Part shown: in pieces, positions 1 to 10,954 of the stretch | How positions within the stretch are numbered: position 1 is the first letter of the stretch | Layout: the number at the start of each line of letters is the position of its first letter | DNA from: Ananas comosus | Taxonomy: Eukaryota; Streptophyta; Magnoliopsida; Poales; Bromeliaceae | Direction of reading: 5' to 3' | DNA: 64,000 nt | Assembly (NCBI RefSeq): GCF_001540865.1 | Contig: NC_033639.1 | Span: 855,514 to 919,513 of the forward strand | Notes under the pieces: generated by a model | What the model was told of the DNA's origin: nothing | The model's input: the letters and a program-made list of their open reading frames with translations, nothing else | The model's database searches: none | Position numbers and translations under genes: made by a program

Positions 1-619
1 TATGAAATGCCCCTGCGAATAATATTTTATAGGAGAAGACAGTTTTAGACTTATAATTTTTGAAATTAATTGTAAATTTATATCGATTAAAAATAAAAAA
101 AAATACTTTGAAATTAATTGAGTATAATCTTTTTTTAATTGGTCACACGATATTTACGTTAATATAACAAATTGAGAGAATACAAGACATGGGTTTAAAA
201 TTTAAAAAAATTACAACACAATTTTTTTCCTCGCGCATAATAATTGAAGTTAATATTATTTGCCATATAACACAATATGTTTACAGCAAACTCGCCACTT
301 CCAAATAAATCTAACTTCAACGCAAAAATCAGTTTCGGTGACAAACAACTCCTATAATGAATTGAATATAAATAAATCATAAATAATCACCACGATGAAT
401 TAAAGTTTACAATACTCCAATATAGTTACAACATGAAACAAATAACATAAAAGCAAGCATACACACAACTAGCCGCATAGTATAAACAACTAATGCTACA
501 TTCCTAGCCTAAGAAAACAATAAATATCGCAAACACAACGTAAATACTACAGACAAAAATTGGACGCGTTAAGTTAAATAAAATAAACATTAATTTCAAC
601 TTCTAATATTTTCATAATT

Positions 620-1910
620 CTCGTAATTTAGAATGCGAAAGATCGCATCACTCTTGAATCATGCTTTACAATTGCAATAGATACGGGATCGCAACATGTC
701 CACAATAGAATATCCGGTCTACTTCTAAAATATATATCATTTCTTATTTCGGCGAATAAATATAAACATGACATGCCATAGCAATCAGGCATAGTAATCG
801 TTATAATCGAAAAGGCTGTTGCATATTTAAATCTTAAACGTATTCTTTAATGATACACGAAAGTTTTCAATCTCACATTCACCATGTGATGATATAGAGA
901 TTCGGCATTCGATGCGTGGGCCGCGTGTAGAACTGTCAAATTGACTAAATATATACACTCGCATCGCTAGACGTGCAATAAACTTATCAGTGTTGCGACC
1001 GCCGAATAACAAATAGTACTTACTGGAAAATGAGTAAACAGTTGACAAGAATATATATCTTATCAGTAATATTTTGAAGTATAAAGCATTACTAAGCATT
1101 TACCTTCAAGGAATTAAAACCCCATTCGACAGCCAACGCATCGAAGTCCACCAGTCTGATGTTTGTTCATTGTCAACCTGTGTACACAGAGAAGAATATG
1201 GTCACAATAATATTGCACGTCATTCATATTCGTAATGTACGCCTTTCGACAATTGAATTCCAGGCTTTTCCGTCCTTTTATATAACAGGGATATGTGTTA
1301 CGTCTACGCACCAATTGAATTCTACAATAATTAACATTAGAAAAATTGCACAAAAAAATTCGTACAAAACATGCATCATGTTCTTAAGAATAACGCTTGA
1401 ATGGATAAAATTGATTGTCACTCGAATCCTGGTTGTAATATTGGTTATTGGCGGCACGTTTGTTAATAATTCATTTTCAGCTTCCACGCTGTAAACATGT
1501 TGAAATGTCATACTTATGTTACCCCTTGAAATGTGAATATTTCTACACAATTATTTCCGCGCCTGAACATACGAAAATAGAAAATAGGCTATATTATTAA
1601 GCTGTCAGATTTCGAGTTCATTATACAATGCCTCCGCCGAGTTAGGACATAAAATGCGATGAAAGCATTGTTGAACATTCGAAAGTGTTAATCCCTGTCT
1701 GTCAAATGACCATTGAAATATATAACCATTTCGGCAGTAATCAAAGCCGATTCGACACTTCGCATTGTGCAATGTCATTAGAAAATTAAGTGTACCGATA
1801 AAAAGATACACGAATACTTGGTCCCAATAATCGTCATCCTCGTCAAGTATTGACATAACATTTGCTAATGTTGACGACAAAAAAATTGAACGAACCAATG
1901 AATCACCCAT
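620..1910 (-). pseudogene. PIF/Harbinger transposase remnant (copy A)
   Basis: The N-terminal part is readable at 1605-1910 and starts MGDSLVRSIF, with the acidic run DEDDDYWDQVF that is shared with the better preserved copy at 6729-7112. Further down, pieces of the DDE domain recur in shifting frames: an IPVI segment near 1278-1290 and a cell of the DSGY-type region near 1010. The C-terminal HNFIR region is no longer readable. The intact family protein is a nuclear DDE transposase of roughly 350-450 residues that acts with a Myb-like partner. Multiple frameshifts make this a dead copy. Confidence 0.65.
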
Positions 1911-2289
1911 GTCAACTAAAATGAATACAAGATTATCAATTTTAGATAGATTTCAAAGTAATATCAAAGCATAAGTAAACATTCTCGACGACAGTGCAAA
2001 AAAGAGTAATAACATGCATGATATCCACATCACATAGGTTTAAACATGCATATTTTGTCACTAGTAGTGCAATTGTCTAGTAAAAACCACGGGCAAATCT
2101 CCGATATAAACATATAAATAAAGCAAGCACATAATACAACTGCTGATACACAGCACATAAAAGACAAGTCTAAAATGCAAAAGAAGCATAAGTAAGCAGC
2201 AACGTCTATAATACACATGAGAGTAGCCAAATACACCTCTAAAACCTGAAAAAGTGTTGCTTATACAGGACATTTTGCGTTTGAAGTTG

Positions 2290-3139
2290 ACGGTCTATCC
2301 ACATAACCGCAAGCTCATCAATCATAGTCATAAAAAATTATCTACTTTTGTCATCCCGCAATGAATCCCCCGCAGCCAAAGCCCGTTCATTCGCCATGCC
2401 CACTAAATTATAAACTCTCGTCATACAAACCTCAATTGATGGAATATTTGGGCGAGTTGAGACCTCATGCTGATACATTTGCTGTACGAGGTCGAGCTTT
2501 TGCCTTCCTATTTCTACCATCTCAGCAACAGCCTCCGCTTGCATGTCACCCTTCTTCTTTCGGCGACCGGATGAAGATGCTTGTTTCCGTGGCGGAACCG
2601 AAGGTTGTGGGGATCGAGGTCGTTTACCCGCAGAGTTATGGCCTGATCCACTAACAGTAGCTCCAACAGTGGGTTGCATGAGGGGAAGGCTAGGAGAACG
2701 CGAAGATAAATTTTCTGTCACGGTTTCATTCAGGGGGGTGCTCGAGGAACCTGGTGCAAACGGACCGAGTAAGTGATTGATTGCTAGCTGGCTAACTCCT
2801 ACGATAGTGTCATCCTCACCAGGCAAAGATGCTGATGAACTATTAACAGTGGAAGGTGCAACCGTTTCTAACAACATTCCAAAACGGCCGGTAGCAACAG
2901 TTGATGCACAAAGGAACGCAATAGAGTTATAAGCTGAAAGAGATGTATCTCTACACTTGGCATAAGCGGGATTCTCCTATAAAGAAAAATTAGTAAAATT
3001 ATAATACATAAATAATAAGGGGAAAGAATAAACTGCATTTACTGTAATAAAGTCTTACCGCAATGACTGCATCCTAGTCCGTGGGGTCACCGGCCGTGGG
3101 TATATTGTTATAAATGAGAGTAGGTGTTATAAATGTTAC
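2290..3139 (-). pseudogene. Harbinger Myb-type accessory protein, C-terminal part (copy A)
   Basis: An open stretch at 2338-2877 gives 179 residues with a Ser/Pro-rich linker, a basic patch (RKQASSSGRRKKKGD) that looks like a nuclear localisation signal, and a helical tail beginning EMVEIGRQKLDLVQQMYQ. Reading on upstream (toward 3139) gives ENPAYAKCRD and YNNIPTAGDPTD followed by a stop codon; copy B has a Trp codon at that place. The N-terminal Myb/SANT domain expected for the Harbinger partner protein is missing, and DnaJ sequence stands at that side instead. I infer the accessory role from position next to the transposase and from the basic and helical regions. Confidence 0.55.
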
Positions 3140-4556
3140 CTCATCGCCTGGGTGCTTATCGGGGTGCGGACGCAAAGCCAACTTGTGGTATGCTTTCTTT
3201 CTTTCTTGTTGAGATACTGATCTCTCTACGCCAAGGATCTATACCCCCGTAAAAATAAAATGTAATATCTTCAATGATACTTACACTTAAGTTTAAAGCC
3301 ATAATTACTGCAGTATTTACCGAGAAAAGATGTAAAATACATGCTACCTCACTTTCTAAAACTACAATTCAAGAATAATTGGAAAAAAAAATACCATTTG
3401 GGTTGAGTATAAGAATTAGAAGATCAAAATCTCCAATTTTAGTTTTAATAATACATATCCTCTCACTATATCACCTCTAGTGTGTGTGTGTGTGTGTGTG
3501 TGTGTGCGCCTTTTTTTTTTTTCAAAGCAACTCAGTTAAACCGTATGATTGCAATCACTTTTTAACAAATGTAGCTACAGTTTATTGATACAATCAACAA
3601 CTAATAGCTAATTAGACTATCAAATTTGACAAAGTCCCCTACTTAGTTAGATGGAGCAACTCAAATAAAAATATTTAAAAAATAAAAATTAAATTGAAGT
3701 TGAGGTGGTGTGACTATTTCAAAATGTCCTATAGGTGAGGAGATCTCATGACATTTTCACTAACATTTATTTTATTTTATTTTTTAGAAAACATGATTTA
3801 ACCCCCATTGCATTGCACTTCCACCAAACAAAATCAGCGTTTCCCTAAAATCCCACATCAAATTTGGATTTTTTTTTTTTGCTTAAATGAAACAACAAAA
3901 CAAACGTTTCAAACCATTAATTGATGGAACGGACACCCATCCTCCAACAAATTGAAACCCTAACCTCAAAACACAAAACCCCCCAAAAAAAACCGTAGTA
4001 TTTTATCAAAAAATCAAATATTTTCCTCCTACCGATCTTTCTACTAAACAACAACTGCTACGACCTAATTAGGGCTTAAAAAGAAATCAAATTTGGATTT
4101 TTACTAAAATACTTAATATAACGAACACATATTCTCCACAAATTTGAAGCCCAAACCTTATTCAACCAAATAAAACGAAAAAAAAAAAAAAGCAAAACCC
4201 TAGCATCATATAACACTCAATAATTTCCAACTCCCACTAAACCAGAGCTTCAAAGTAAATTGACGAACCTTAATTCGAGATCTCTATTCAACCAAATAAG
4301 AAAAAAAATTTGATATAGCACTCGATTTTTTCTAACTACCACTAAACCAGAGGTTAAAAGAAAATCGCCGAACCCTGATTCGAGATCCCAACGATCCCAA
4401 AAAGGCAAAAAGCGGGCAAAAAATTGGGATTCGAAGCAAACTCACCTCGTACAAGCTCTTCCCCTCAACGGCACCTGCGATGGCGGAGGGGATTGCTACG
4501 GCACCTTCGGCCTCGGCCTCGGCGTCGGAAACCGTAGTTTTCTTTTTTCGCCCCAT
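3140..4556 (-). pseudogene. DnaJ (J-domain) chaperone gene, exons 1-2 only, truncated
   Basis: Exon 1 is 4446-4556 (37 codons): ATG at 4556 starts MGRKKKTTVSDAEAEAE and ends GKSLYE at a GAG|GTGAG donor. Exon 2 is 3140-3238 (33 codons): after a TATAG acceptor it reads ILGVERSVSQQERKKAYHKL, then the HPD motif and KHPGDE, ending at GAG|GTAACA. The two exons join in phase to give SLYE-ILGVER, the usual start of a J domain in plant nuclear/cytosolic DnaJ proteins of the DnaJ6/DNAJC9 kind. The HPD tripeptide that stimulates Hsp70 is intact. Helices III-IV and the C-terminal half are absent, because Harbinger sequence follows immediately. A TTG codon 9 bases upstream is not a credible start. A TATA box lies about 60 bases upstream, so transcription is possible, but a full chaperone cannot be made from this locus. 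Confidence 0.75.
3481..3506. repeat. (TG)n microsatellite
   Basis: About 13 TG units within the first intron of the truncated DnaJ gene, followed closely by a T run. Confidence 0.9.
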
Positions 4557-4617
4557 TTTCGCCAATAATAAATATATTGTAATTATAATAAATAATAATA
4601 TAAAGAGAAAGAGGAGA

Positions 4618-4626
4618 TATTTATAG
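4618..4626 (-). promoter_or_regulatory. TATA box of the truncated DnaJ gene
   Basis: Minus-strand CTATAAATA lies 62 bases upstream of the ATG at 4556, in a GC-rich setting (CCCCGCCCC just upstream). Spacing suits a transcription start near 4590. Confidence 0.5.
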
Positions 4627-4689
4627 GGGCGGGGAATTGGGTCAAATTTTTTCGCTTCTCGTTTCCCGCTCTATTAGCTAAATTTTTAT

Positions 4690-4905
4690 GGGGGTAAATT
4701 ACACTTTTGGTCCTCAAACTATAATACGGGTGACACTTTAGTTCTCTAGCTTTAATAAAAACTTCAAAATACTACCCCTGCGGTTTCACGCTTTCTCACC
4801 TTAATATTCTGTGATTTAAAGTGTATCACTTTCGTACCTGTGATTTTATTTTTTCTCTTTTTCTTATCCCTTCACTAATTTTTTTCGTTAAATCAGTGAC
4901 AAAGT
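4690..4905. mobile_element. Remnant of Mutator-type MITE(s)
   Basis: GGGGGTAAATTACACTTTTG at 4691 matches the terminal repeat of the element at 21152-21525. Further on, AAAACTTCAAAATACTACCC and the following CTGCGGTTTC resemble the arm of the element at 9455-9806. No second arm is present, so these are partial copies lying between the DnaJ promoter and the second Harbinger copy. Confidence 0.4.
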
Positions 4906-5711
4906 TAAAAACTAATAAAGGCTTTGTTTAGTACAGATATAAGTAAGAACTATTTATTCCAGGAATATGTACAAGTGTAGGTATAAAAGTAATTTTGTAT
5001 TTGAATGAAAAGTAGAGTATAAGCAGGAATAAAAAAAATAGTATTCGGATGGTTTTGGGAGATAAGAGAATAGTGGGTTGTTGAAAGTTGTAAATACCAA
5101 AATTGCCCCTCTGTCGAATTTATAGAGAGGACCAATTTTGACATTTTAATTTTTTCGTAAATTAAATTGTAAATTTTATCGATTAAATAATTAAAAAAAT
5201 ACATATGCAAATGTATATCGAGTATATTATTTTTTTAATTGCACACAATATTTACGTAATATAACAGATAAAAGTAAATACCAATGACATGGGTTTAAAA
5301 TTTTTAAAAATTACAACAACAATTCTTTTTTCCTCCACTACATAATTTCAAGTAATATCATTTGCCACAACAACAATAGTTTTTAGCGAACTCCACTCCA
5401 ACCCAAAATCCTCTTCAATACAAAGTTCAGTTTGGAAAAACAAACATGCCATAAATGACAATAAATATAATATAAATCATAATAACTCAAACGCAATGAA
5501 TCAAAGTTTTCAACTACTCCAATATATACATACATAACCATAAAAGCAAGCACAACCACAACTAACCCATAGTAGCAAGCAACATGCTAAATTCCTAGAC
5601 CAAGAAAACTAAAACATCATGCAACATTGCAGTGCGTTAGTTCAACAGCCGAACATTGCGGTGCATTTAAGTTCAAATAAATGAAAGCATCAAATTTCAA
5701 TTTCTACTATT

Positions 5712-7112
5712 CTATAATTGCTCAGTAATAGAACTACGCAAAGACTCGCCACGTCTCAAATCATCGCCTTCGGTTGCAACAGTCGGCGGATCGTCAACGT
5801 TCCCGTCAGAAGTATCTCGGTCCATCTCTTCTAAAAAATATATGTCATTTCCTTGTTGTCGGCGAATAAAATTATGTACCACACAACATGCCATAGCAAT
5901 GAAGCACTATACGTTATAAGAAAACGGCGTTGCATGATTTAAAATCTTAAACCGCTTCTTTAATATACCGAAAGTTTTCTCTACGATATTTCGCAACTGC
6001 GTATGTTGATGATTATAGAGATCTCACGGATTTCGATGCGTGCGTGCCTGTGTAGAACTGTCAAATTGACTGAGATGATACCGCTCGTCTCGGTAAGGTG
6101 CAAAAAACCTATCAGTGTTTGCATACCCTGAATCAACCAAATAGTATTTACCTAGAAAAATGAGTACATAGTTGAGTCAAGAATATATCTTCATCAGTAA
6201 TATTCTGAGTATTAAGCAATTACTAAGCATTTACCTTCAGGAATTGTAAAACCCCCACTATCACAAGCCCATCGAAGTACAAGCATATCTGATGTTGATC
6301 CTTCCCAACCTGTGCACACAAAGAAAAATATATGGTTGAAAGATACTGCAGCCATCATATTCTGTGATGTAAAGCCTTTTCGACATCGAAATCGCGCTTG
6401 TTCACTCCTTTCGACAATTACAGGGATATGTGTTTCGTCTAAAGCACCAATTGCATTCTACAAGACATGAAGCATTAGGAAAAAATTGCACAGAAAAATT
6501 GCGTACAAAAATAATACATTATGTTCTTATGAAAAGTAATCTTGAATGGATGAAAATTTGGATTGTCCCGAATCCTTGAATATACTACTGCATTATTTGG
6601 CGGCATTGTTAGATATCATCTTTCAACATTACAATCGCTCGTAAAACATTGTTGAAATGTCTACTAATTGTCTCCCCTGAATGTTGGAATGTTTCTGCGA
6701 GCACTTTATTTGCCACGCCATGACCTACTCAAAATAGGAAAATAGCTAGCTGCTTATTAACTATCAGATTTCGAGTTCCTCTTATCAACCCCTGGCCGAG
6801 TAGCACATCACGAAGTGCGATGAAAGTTGTCGTTGACATGCGAAAGTGTTGATACCCTCTGTTAGGATGACCATTGAGAATATCACTAATCATTTCACGG
6901 TCAGAAAAAGGCCGCTTTCGACACTGCCGTTTGTGTGATGTATTAGAAAATGTAAGGTAGTCCTGATCAAAAAGCATCACGAATACTTGGTCCCAATAAT
7001 CGTCATCCTCGTCAAGTACTGACATAACATTTGCTAATGTTGACGACGAAAAAATTGAACGAAACAATGCATCACGTACCCATGTCAACTGAAATGAATA
7101 CAAGATTATCAA
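5712..7112 (-). pseudogene. PIF/Harbinger DDE transposase, frameshifted (copy B)
   Basis: Reading the minus strand across shifting frames recovers the family in order. The N-terminal helix region (6729-7112) ends LGQGLIRGTRNLIVNKQLAI. Then comes SGETISRHFN near 6660, and ALDETHIPVIVERSEQARFR with KGFTSQ near 6360-6460. WEGSTSDMLVLRWACDSGGF lies near 6250-6310, a VEKTFGILKKRF-like segment near 5950-6000, and finally MACCVVHNFIRRQQGNDIYF at 5894. The first catalytic Asp is in ALDETH, where the family usually has LDGTH. The intact enzyme cuts and pastes the element in the nucleus. Several frameshifts and stops show it is inactive here. Confidence 0.7.
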
Positions 7113-7461
7113 TTTTAGATAGATTTCAAAGTAATATCAAAGCATAAGTAAACATTCTCGATGACAGTGCAAAAAAGAGTAATAACATGCATGATATCCA
7201 CATAGGTTTAAACATGCAGATTTTGTCACTAGTAATGCAATTGTCTAGTAAAAACCACAAGCAAATCTCCAATATAAACATATAAATAAAGCAAGCACAT
7301 AACACAACTGTAGATACGCAGCACATAAAAACAAGTCTAAAATGCAAAAAAAGCATAAGTAAGCAGCGACGTCCATAATACACATGAGAGCAGCCAAATA
7401 CACCTCTAAAACCTGAGAAAGTGTTGCTTATACAGGACGTTTTGCATTTGAAGTTGGCGGT

Positions 7462-8300
7462 CTATCCACATAACCGCAAGCCGGTCAATGTCATAAAAAG
7501 TTGTCTATTTTTGTCATCCAGCAAGGAATCCCCTGCAGCCAAAGCCCGTTTATCCGCCGTGCCCACTAGATTATAACCTCTCGTCATACAAACCTCAATT
7601 GATGGAATATTTGGGCGAGTTGAGACCACGTGTTGATACATTTGCCGTACGAGATCGAGCTTTTGCCTTCCTATTTCCACCATCTTAGCAATAGCCTCCG
7701 CTTGCAGGTCACCCTTATTCTTTCGGCGGCCGGATGAAGATGCTTGTTTCCGTGGTGAAACCGAAGCTGTGGGGATCGAGGTCATTTACTTGTAGAGCTA
7801 TGGCCTGATCCACTAACAGTAGCTCCAACAGTGGGTTGCACGAGGGGAGCGCTAGGAGAACGCGAAGATAAATTATCCGCTGCGGTTTCATTCAGGGGGG
7901 TGCTGGAGGAACCTGGTGCAAACAGACCGGGTAACTGATTGATTGCTAGCTGATTAACTCATACGATAGTGTCATCTCACCAAGCGAAGATGCTGATGAA
8001 CTATTAATAGTGGAAGGTACAACCGTTTCTAACGACATTCCAAAGCAGCCGGTAGCAACAGTTGATGCACAAAGGAACGCAATAGAGTTATAAGTTGGAA
8101 AAGGTTTATCTCTACACTTGGCATAAGCGGGATTCTCCTATAAAAAAAAATTAGTAAAATTATAATACATAAATAATAAGAGGAAAGAATAAACTGCATT
8201 TACTGTAATAAAGTCTTACCACAATGACTGCACCCCAGTCCATGGGGTCACCGGCCGTGGGTATATTGTTATAAATGAGAATAGGTGTTATAAATGTTAC
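7462..8300 (-). pseudogene. Harbinger Myb-type accessory protein, C-terminal part (copy B)
   Basis: An open stretch at 7462-7785 repeats the copy A protein: PRKQASSSGRRKNKGDLQAE, MVEIGRQKLDLVRQMYQHVV and ALAAGDSLLDDK. The upstream exon near 8220-8300 reads ILIYNNIPTAGDPMDWGAVI with Trp where copy A has a stop, then ends at a GTAAG donor. At 8301-8320 the minus strand gives KNPGDE, the last six codons of the DnaJ exon found next to copy A. The Myb/SANT domain itself is absent. Confidence 0.55.
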
Positions 8301-8322
8301 CTCATCGCCTGGGTTCTTAAAA

Positions 8323-9000
8323 GAACCCTAATTTTATCATCTCTTTAAATAGAGTGGTGAGATTATCTTTACAATATATAAAATAATTATATAATTTTAG
8401 TAATCATTTAAATTTACTATCTATAAATAAATAAGTGGATATATATAATATTTTTATATTTTTCAATAATTCTTCAACTTATCAATCGACATATTTAAAA
8501 TTTTTAATTTATTTAATTTTAATATGTAAATCAAACTTTAAAAATTTAAACGATTCTCTCATTTTTTTTTTATCAAATTTAATAATTATAATTAACTAAA
8601 ATTTATTAAGTTGGCATACACAATCATATTCTATAAAAATTTAGAAAAAAAAAATTTATTTTTTATGTTTTGAATAAAATAAATTAAAAATATTTTAATT
8701 TTTTGCACAAAACTTGTATCGCCTAAAAAATTTTATTAGTATGAGTTTATTTACAAGTATTTTTATTTATCCATATATATATAATTTATTTATTATTGTT
8801 AATTTGTAGGTGATCCTATTCCTCAGCAACTGCTGCAGTTGGAGCTGTCGGATGTAGTTCCAACTGCAGCATTTTGAGCTTCTTGTGCAGTTGCAACTGC
8901 AGCAGTTGGACTCAACTGCATTAAACCAAACACATGAATTGAGGTTGCATGCATTTGTAACTACAGTGCAGTTGCAAATACGTGCAACCAAACAGCCCCT
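8323..9000. other. AT-rich stretch with a degenerate dispersed repeat, no gene
   Basis: About 450 bases of very AT-rich DNA are followed (8810-9000) by a segment full of CAACTGCAG-type motifs that ends GCAACCAAACAGCCCC. A similar segment with the same ending lies at 49290-49775. No coding signal is seen. Confidence 0.5.
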
Positions 9001-9054
9001 TAATGTAATGCAAAGTGAAAATTAGAAATAATTATTAGTATATATAATAATAAG

Positions 9055-9445
9055 AGTCAATTTCATACAAGTCCGTACGAACATAATAAATTACAAATAT
9101 ATTCTATTAAAGTTCAACTTTAATATGCTGTCGCTGCAAAAGTTTTAATATTTTCAAATATGTCTCTTTAGTTTGTTGCCGTTAAAGCACTGTCTATTTT
9201 ATAAACAAAATGATATTTTTACCATCACAACTATATCCCTCCAAAAATCTCAATTATTAAATAAAGAGGGATAAAAATGTCAATTCGCCTAATTAACTAA
9301 TCGGAATTAAGCATTTAATCTATAGTTAACTAAATTTTTCTAATGGATTTTAACGGTAAGAATATATTTGAAAATATCATGATTTTAATTTGCAGAGACA
9401 ACATACAAAAGTTAAACTTTGTAGTGACATATTTGAAATTCAATA
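9055..9445. mobile_element. Fold-back (inverted-repeat) MITE-like element
   Basis: The left arm starts TTCATACAAGTCCGTACGA and continues with AAAGTTCAACTTT and a CTGTCGCTGCAAAAG motif. The right arm carries the complement (TTTGCAGAGACAACATAC, AAAGTTAAACTTTG). A second member with better preserved ends is at 49850-50230. The right end here is cut by the element starting at 9455. Confidence 0.55.
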
Positions 9446-9454
9446 TATTTATAA

Positions 9455-9806
9455 GGGAAAACTTCAAAAACCCCTCATGTGGGTTCGTAGTTTCTCACTT
9501 TGCCCCCCTGTGGTTTAGTGTATCAATTTGCCCCCCTGTGGTTTCATTTTTATCTTTTTCTTATTAATTTCATTTTTTTTTTCTTAAATTAGTGATAAAG
9601 TTAAAATTAAAGGGTACTAAAGTGAATATTTGATAAATCTAGATGGGTATCTGAAGCTTTTTGTACATAATTTAATAAAAAATTAACGAAAAAACTATCG
9701 AAAAGATAAAAACGAAACCACATATGGGCAAATTAATACATTTTAAATCACATAGAGGTAAAGTGAAAAACTAGGAAACCGCATAAAGTGTTTTTGAAGT
9801 TTTCCC
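9455..9806. mobile_element. Mutator-type MITE with 9-bp target duplication
   Basis: Long terminal inverted repeats begin GGGAAAACTTCAAAAAC at 9455 and end with the complement at 9806. The arms stay alignable for about 100 bases. The flanks are TATTTATAA (9446-9454) and TATTTGTAA (9807-9815), a 9-bp duplication with one difference, which is the hallmark of Mutator-like insertion. No transposase is encoded; length is 352 bp. Confidence 0.75.
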
Positions 9807-9828
9807 TATTTGTAAAGACTGGTATGGA

Positions 9829-9831
<3 letters not shown>

Positions 9832-9861
<30 letters not shown>
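9832..9861. repeat. (AAT)n microsatellite
   Basis: About ten AAT units directly downstream of the 9455-9806 element. Confidence 0.9.
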
Positions 9862-9863
<2 letters not shown>

Positions 9864-10147
9864 CAACGTTATGTGAAAATCCACGTCATCATAGCAGTTT
9901 AAATAATAAATAAATAATAAAAATCCGCATGATTATCTGTCACGCCGACTTTTAGGTAATTAAAGCTTCCTTTTTATCGCAGCACCGCCTCATCGCCTGA
10001 GTACCTGAACGCCCGCATAAAACGTCTTCCGCGAACCCCTACATCCACCGTCCGTTTGCCGGCATCCGACAAATCGCACGGCGGAAACCCTCTTCCCGCA
10101 CCAAATTTTTATATGCGGTTCCTCGTATGCGAGAATTATGATGCGCT

Positions 10148-10157
10148 CTATAAATAG
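10148..10157 (+). promoter_or_regulatory. TATA box of the A20/AN1 gene
   Basis: CTATAAATAG lies just ahead of a CT-rich leader. An unresolved base (N) follows at 10170, close to the expected transcription start. Confidence 0.6.
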
Positions 10158-10515
10158 CGGCATGTGTCGNCGCAATTTAGTAGCTTTTTTTTTTATTAAT
10201 TTTTCTCCTCATTTCCCCGACCCCTCCTCTTTCGTGCCCACCGATTCCACGATACCGAGGCGATTTTGGGGCCGCTAGGGTTAGGGTTTCTCCTTCCCCC
10301 AATTCATCTTCGATTCCTAATTTTATTGCTCGATTTCTAATCAATCTCGTGTTTTCTTTTTCTTTGTTGCGAGGGTTTGGAATCGGCGGTGAGATCGGAA
10401 TTAAACTTTTGATTTTGATTTTGATTTGGGGTTTTTTGCGCTATTTATTGCAGGGATCGTCGGGGGCCAAAGCCGCAGAGAAACCGAGCGTGATCGAAGG
10501 CGACCTTTGAAGCAG

Positions 10516-10950
10516 GTATGCTAGGTTTGATGATTCAATCTGGGGTTATTATTCAGGGTTTTGATCATTGCGTCTTAGGGTTTCGTTGTTCTTTATGTGC
10601 CTGTCGTAGAAATTCTTGGAGTTTGGCTGTTAATTGTGTGCCTTGATGTATTTTGTATGATCTGATTCGTCTGCGGCTACTGAATCTCGTTGTTGTTGGT
10701 GTTCTCTGATGAAAGGTGGAGCATTTACGTGATATGCTATGTTAAACAAAAGGTTTTGCATATTTAGATGCCGTGATTTACGTTGGTAGATTCCTCTGGT
10801 TGTAAATTTATTGGTACAATTGCCGTAGATGTTTTAATGTTATTAGGCTTCGGATTTGATTTTTGTATCATGTTGTCAATCTTTTATGTGAGGAAGCTTC
10901 TTGCTTTGCCTGAGTGGGGGATTTGGCATGTTGTGACGTAGTTTAATCAG
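10516..10950 (+). other. Intron in the 5' leader of the A20/AN1 gene
   Basis: CAG|GTATG at 10515/10516 and TTTAATCAG|AGG at 10950/10951 frame a 435-base intron that ends four bases before the ATG at 10955. An intron directly ahead of the coding exon is usual for plant stress-associated protein genes. A second leader intron ending at TTGCAG near 10453 is possible but less certain. Confidence 0.65.
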
Positions 10951-10954
10951 AGGA

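Larger units (their letters stand above)
1..3139 (-). mobile_element. Decayed PIF/Harbinger DNA transposon, copy A
   Basis: This stretch aligns along its whole length with 5100-8300, which carries the same element in the same orientation. It holds, on the minus strand, remnants of a PIF/Harbinger transposase (about 620-1910) and of the second, Myb-type accessory protein (about 2290-3139). Copy A is more damaged than copy B: many one-base gaps break the transposase frame. The low-coordinate edge runs off the window. The high-coordinate edge abuts a DnaJ exon at 3140. No terminal inverted repeat is visible for this copy. It is non-autonomous and almost certainly immobile. Confidence 0.75.
4919..9000 (-). 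mobile_element. PIF/Harbinger DNA transposon, copy B (proposed limits)
   Basis: This copy carries a more readable transposase (5712-7112) and accessory-protein remnant (7462-8300). Proposed ends: AGGCTTTGTTTAG at 4919 and, inverted at the far side, AGGGGCTGTTTGG ending at 9000 (9 of 13 match). Each is flanked by TAA (4916-4918 and 9001-9003), which fits the 3-bp TWA target site of PIF/Harbinger. The 8320-9000 part has no counterpart in copy A, so these limits are an inference; the core 5100-8322 is certain from the copy A comparison. Confidence 0.5.
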
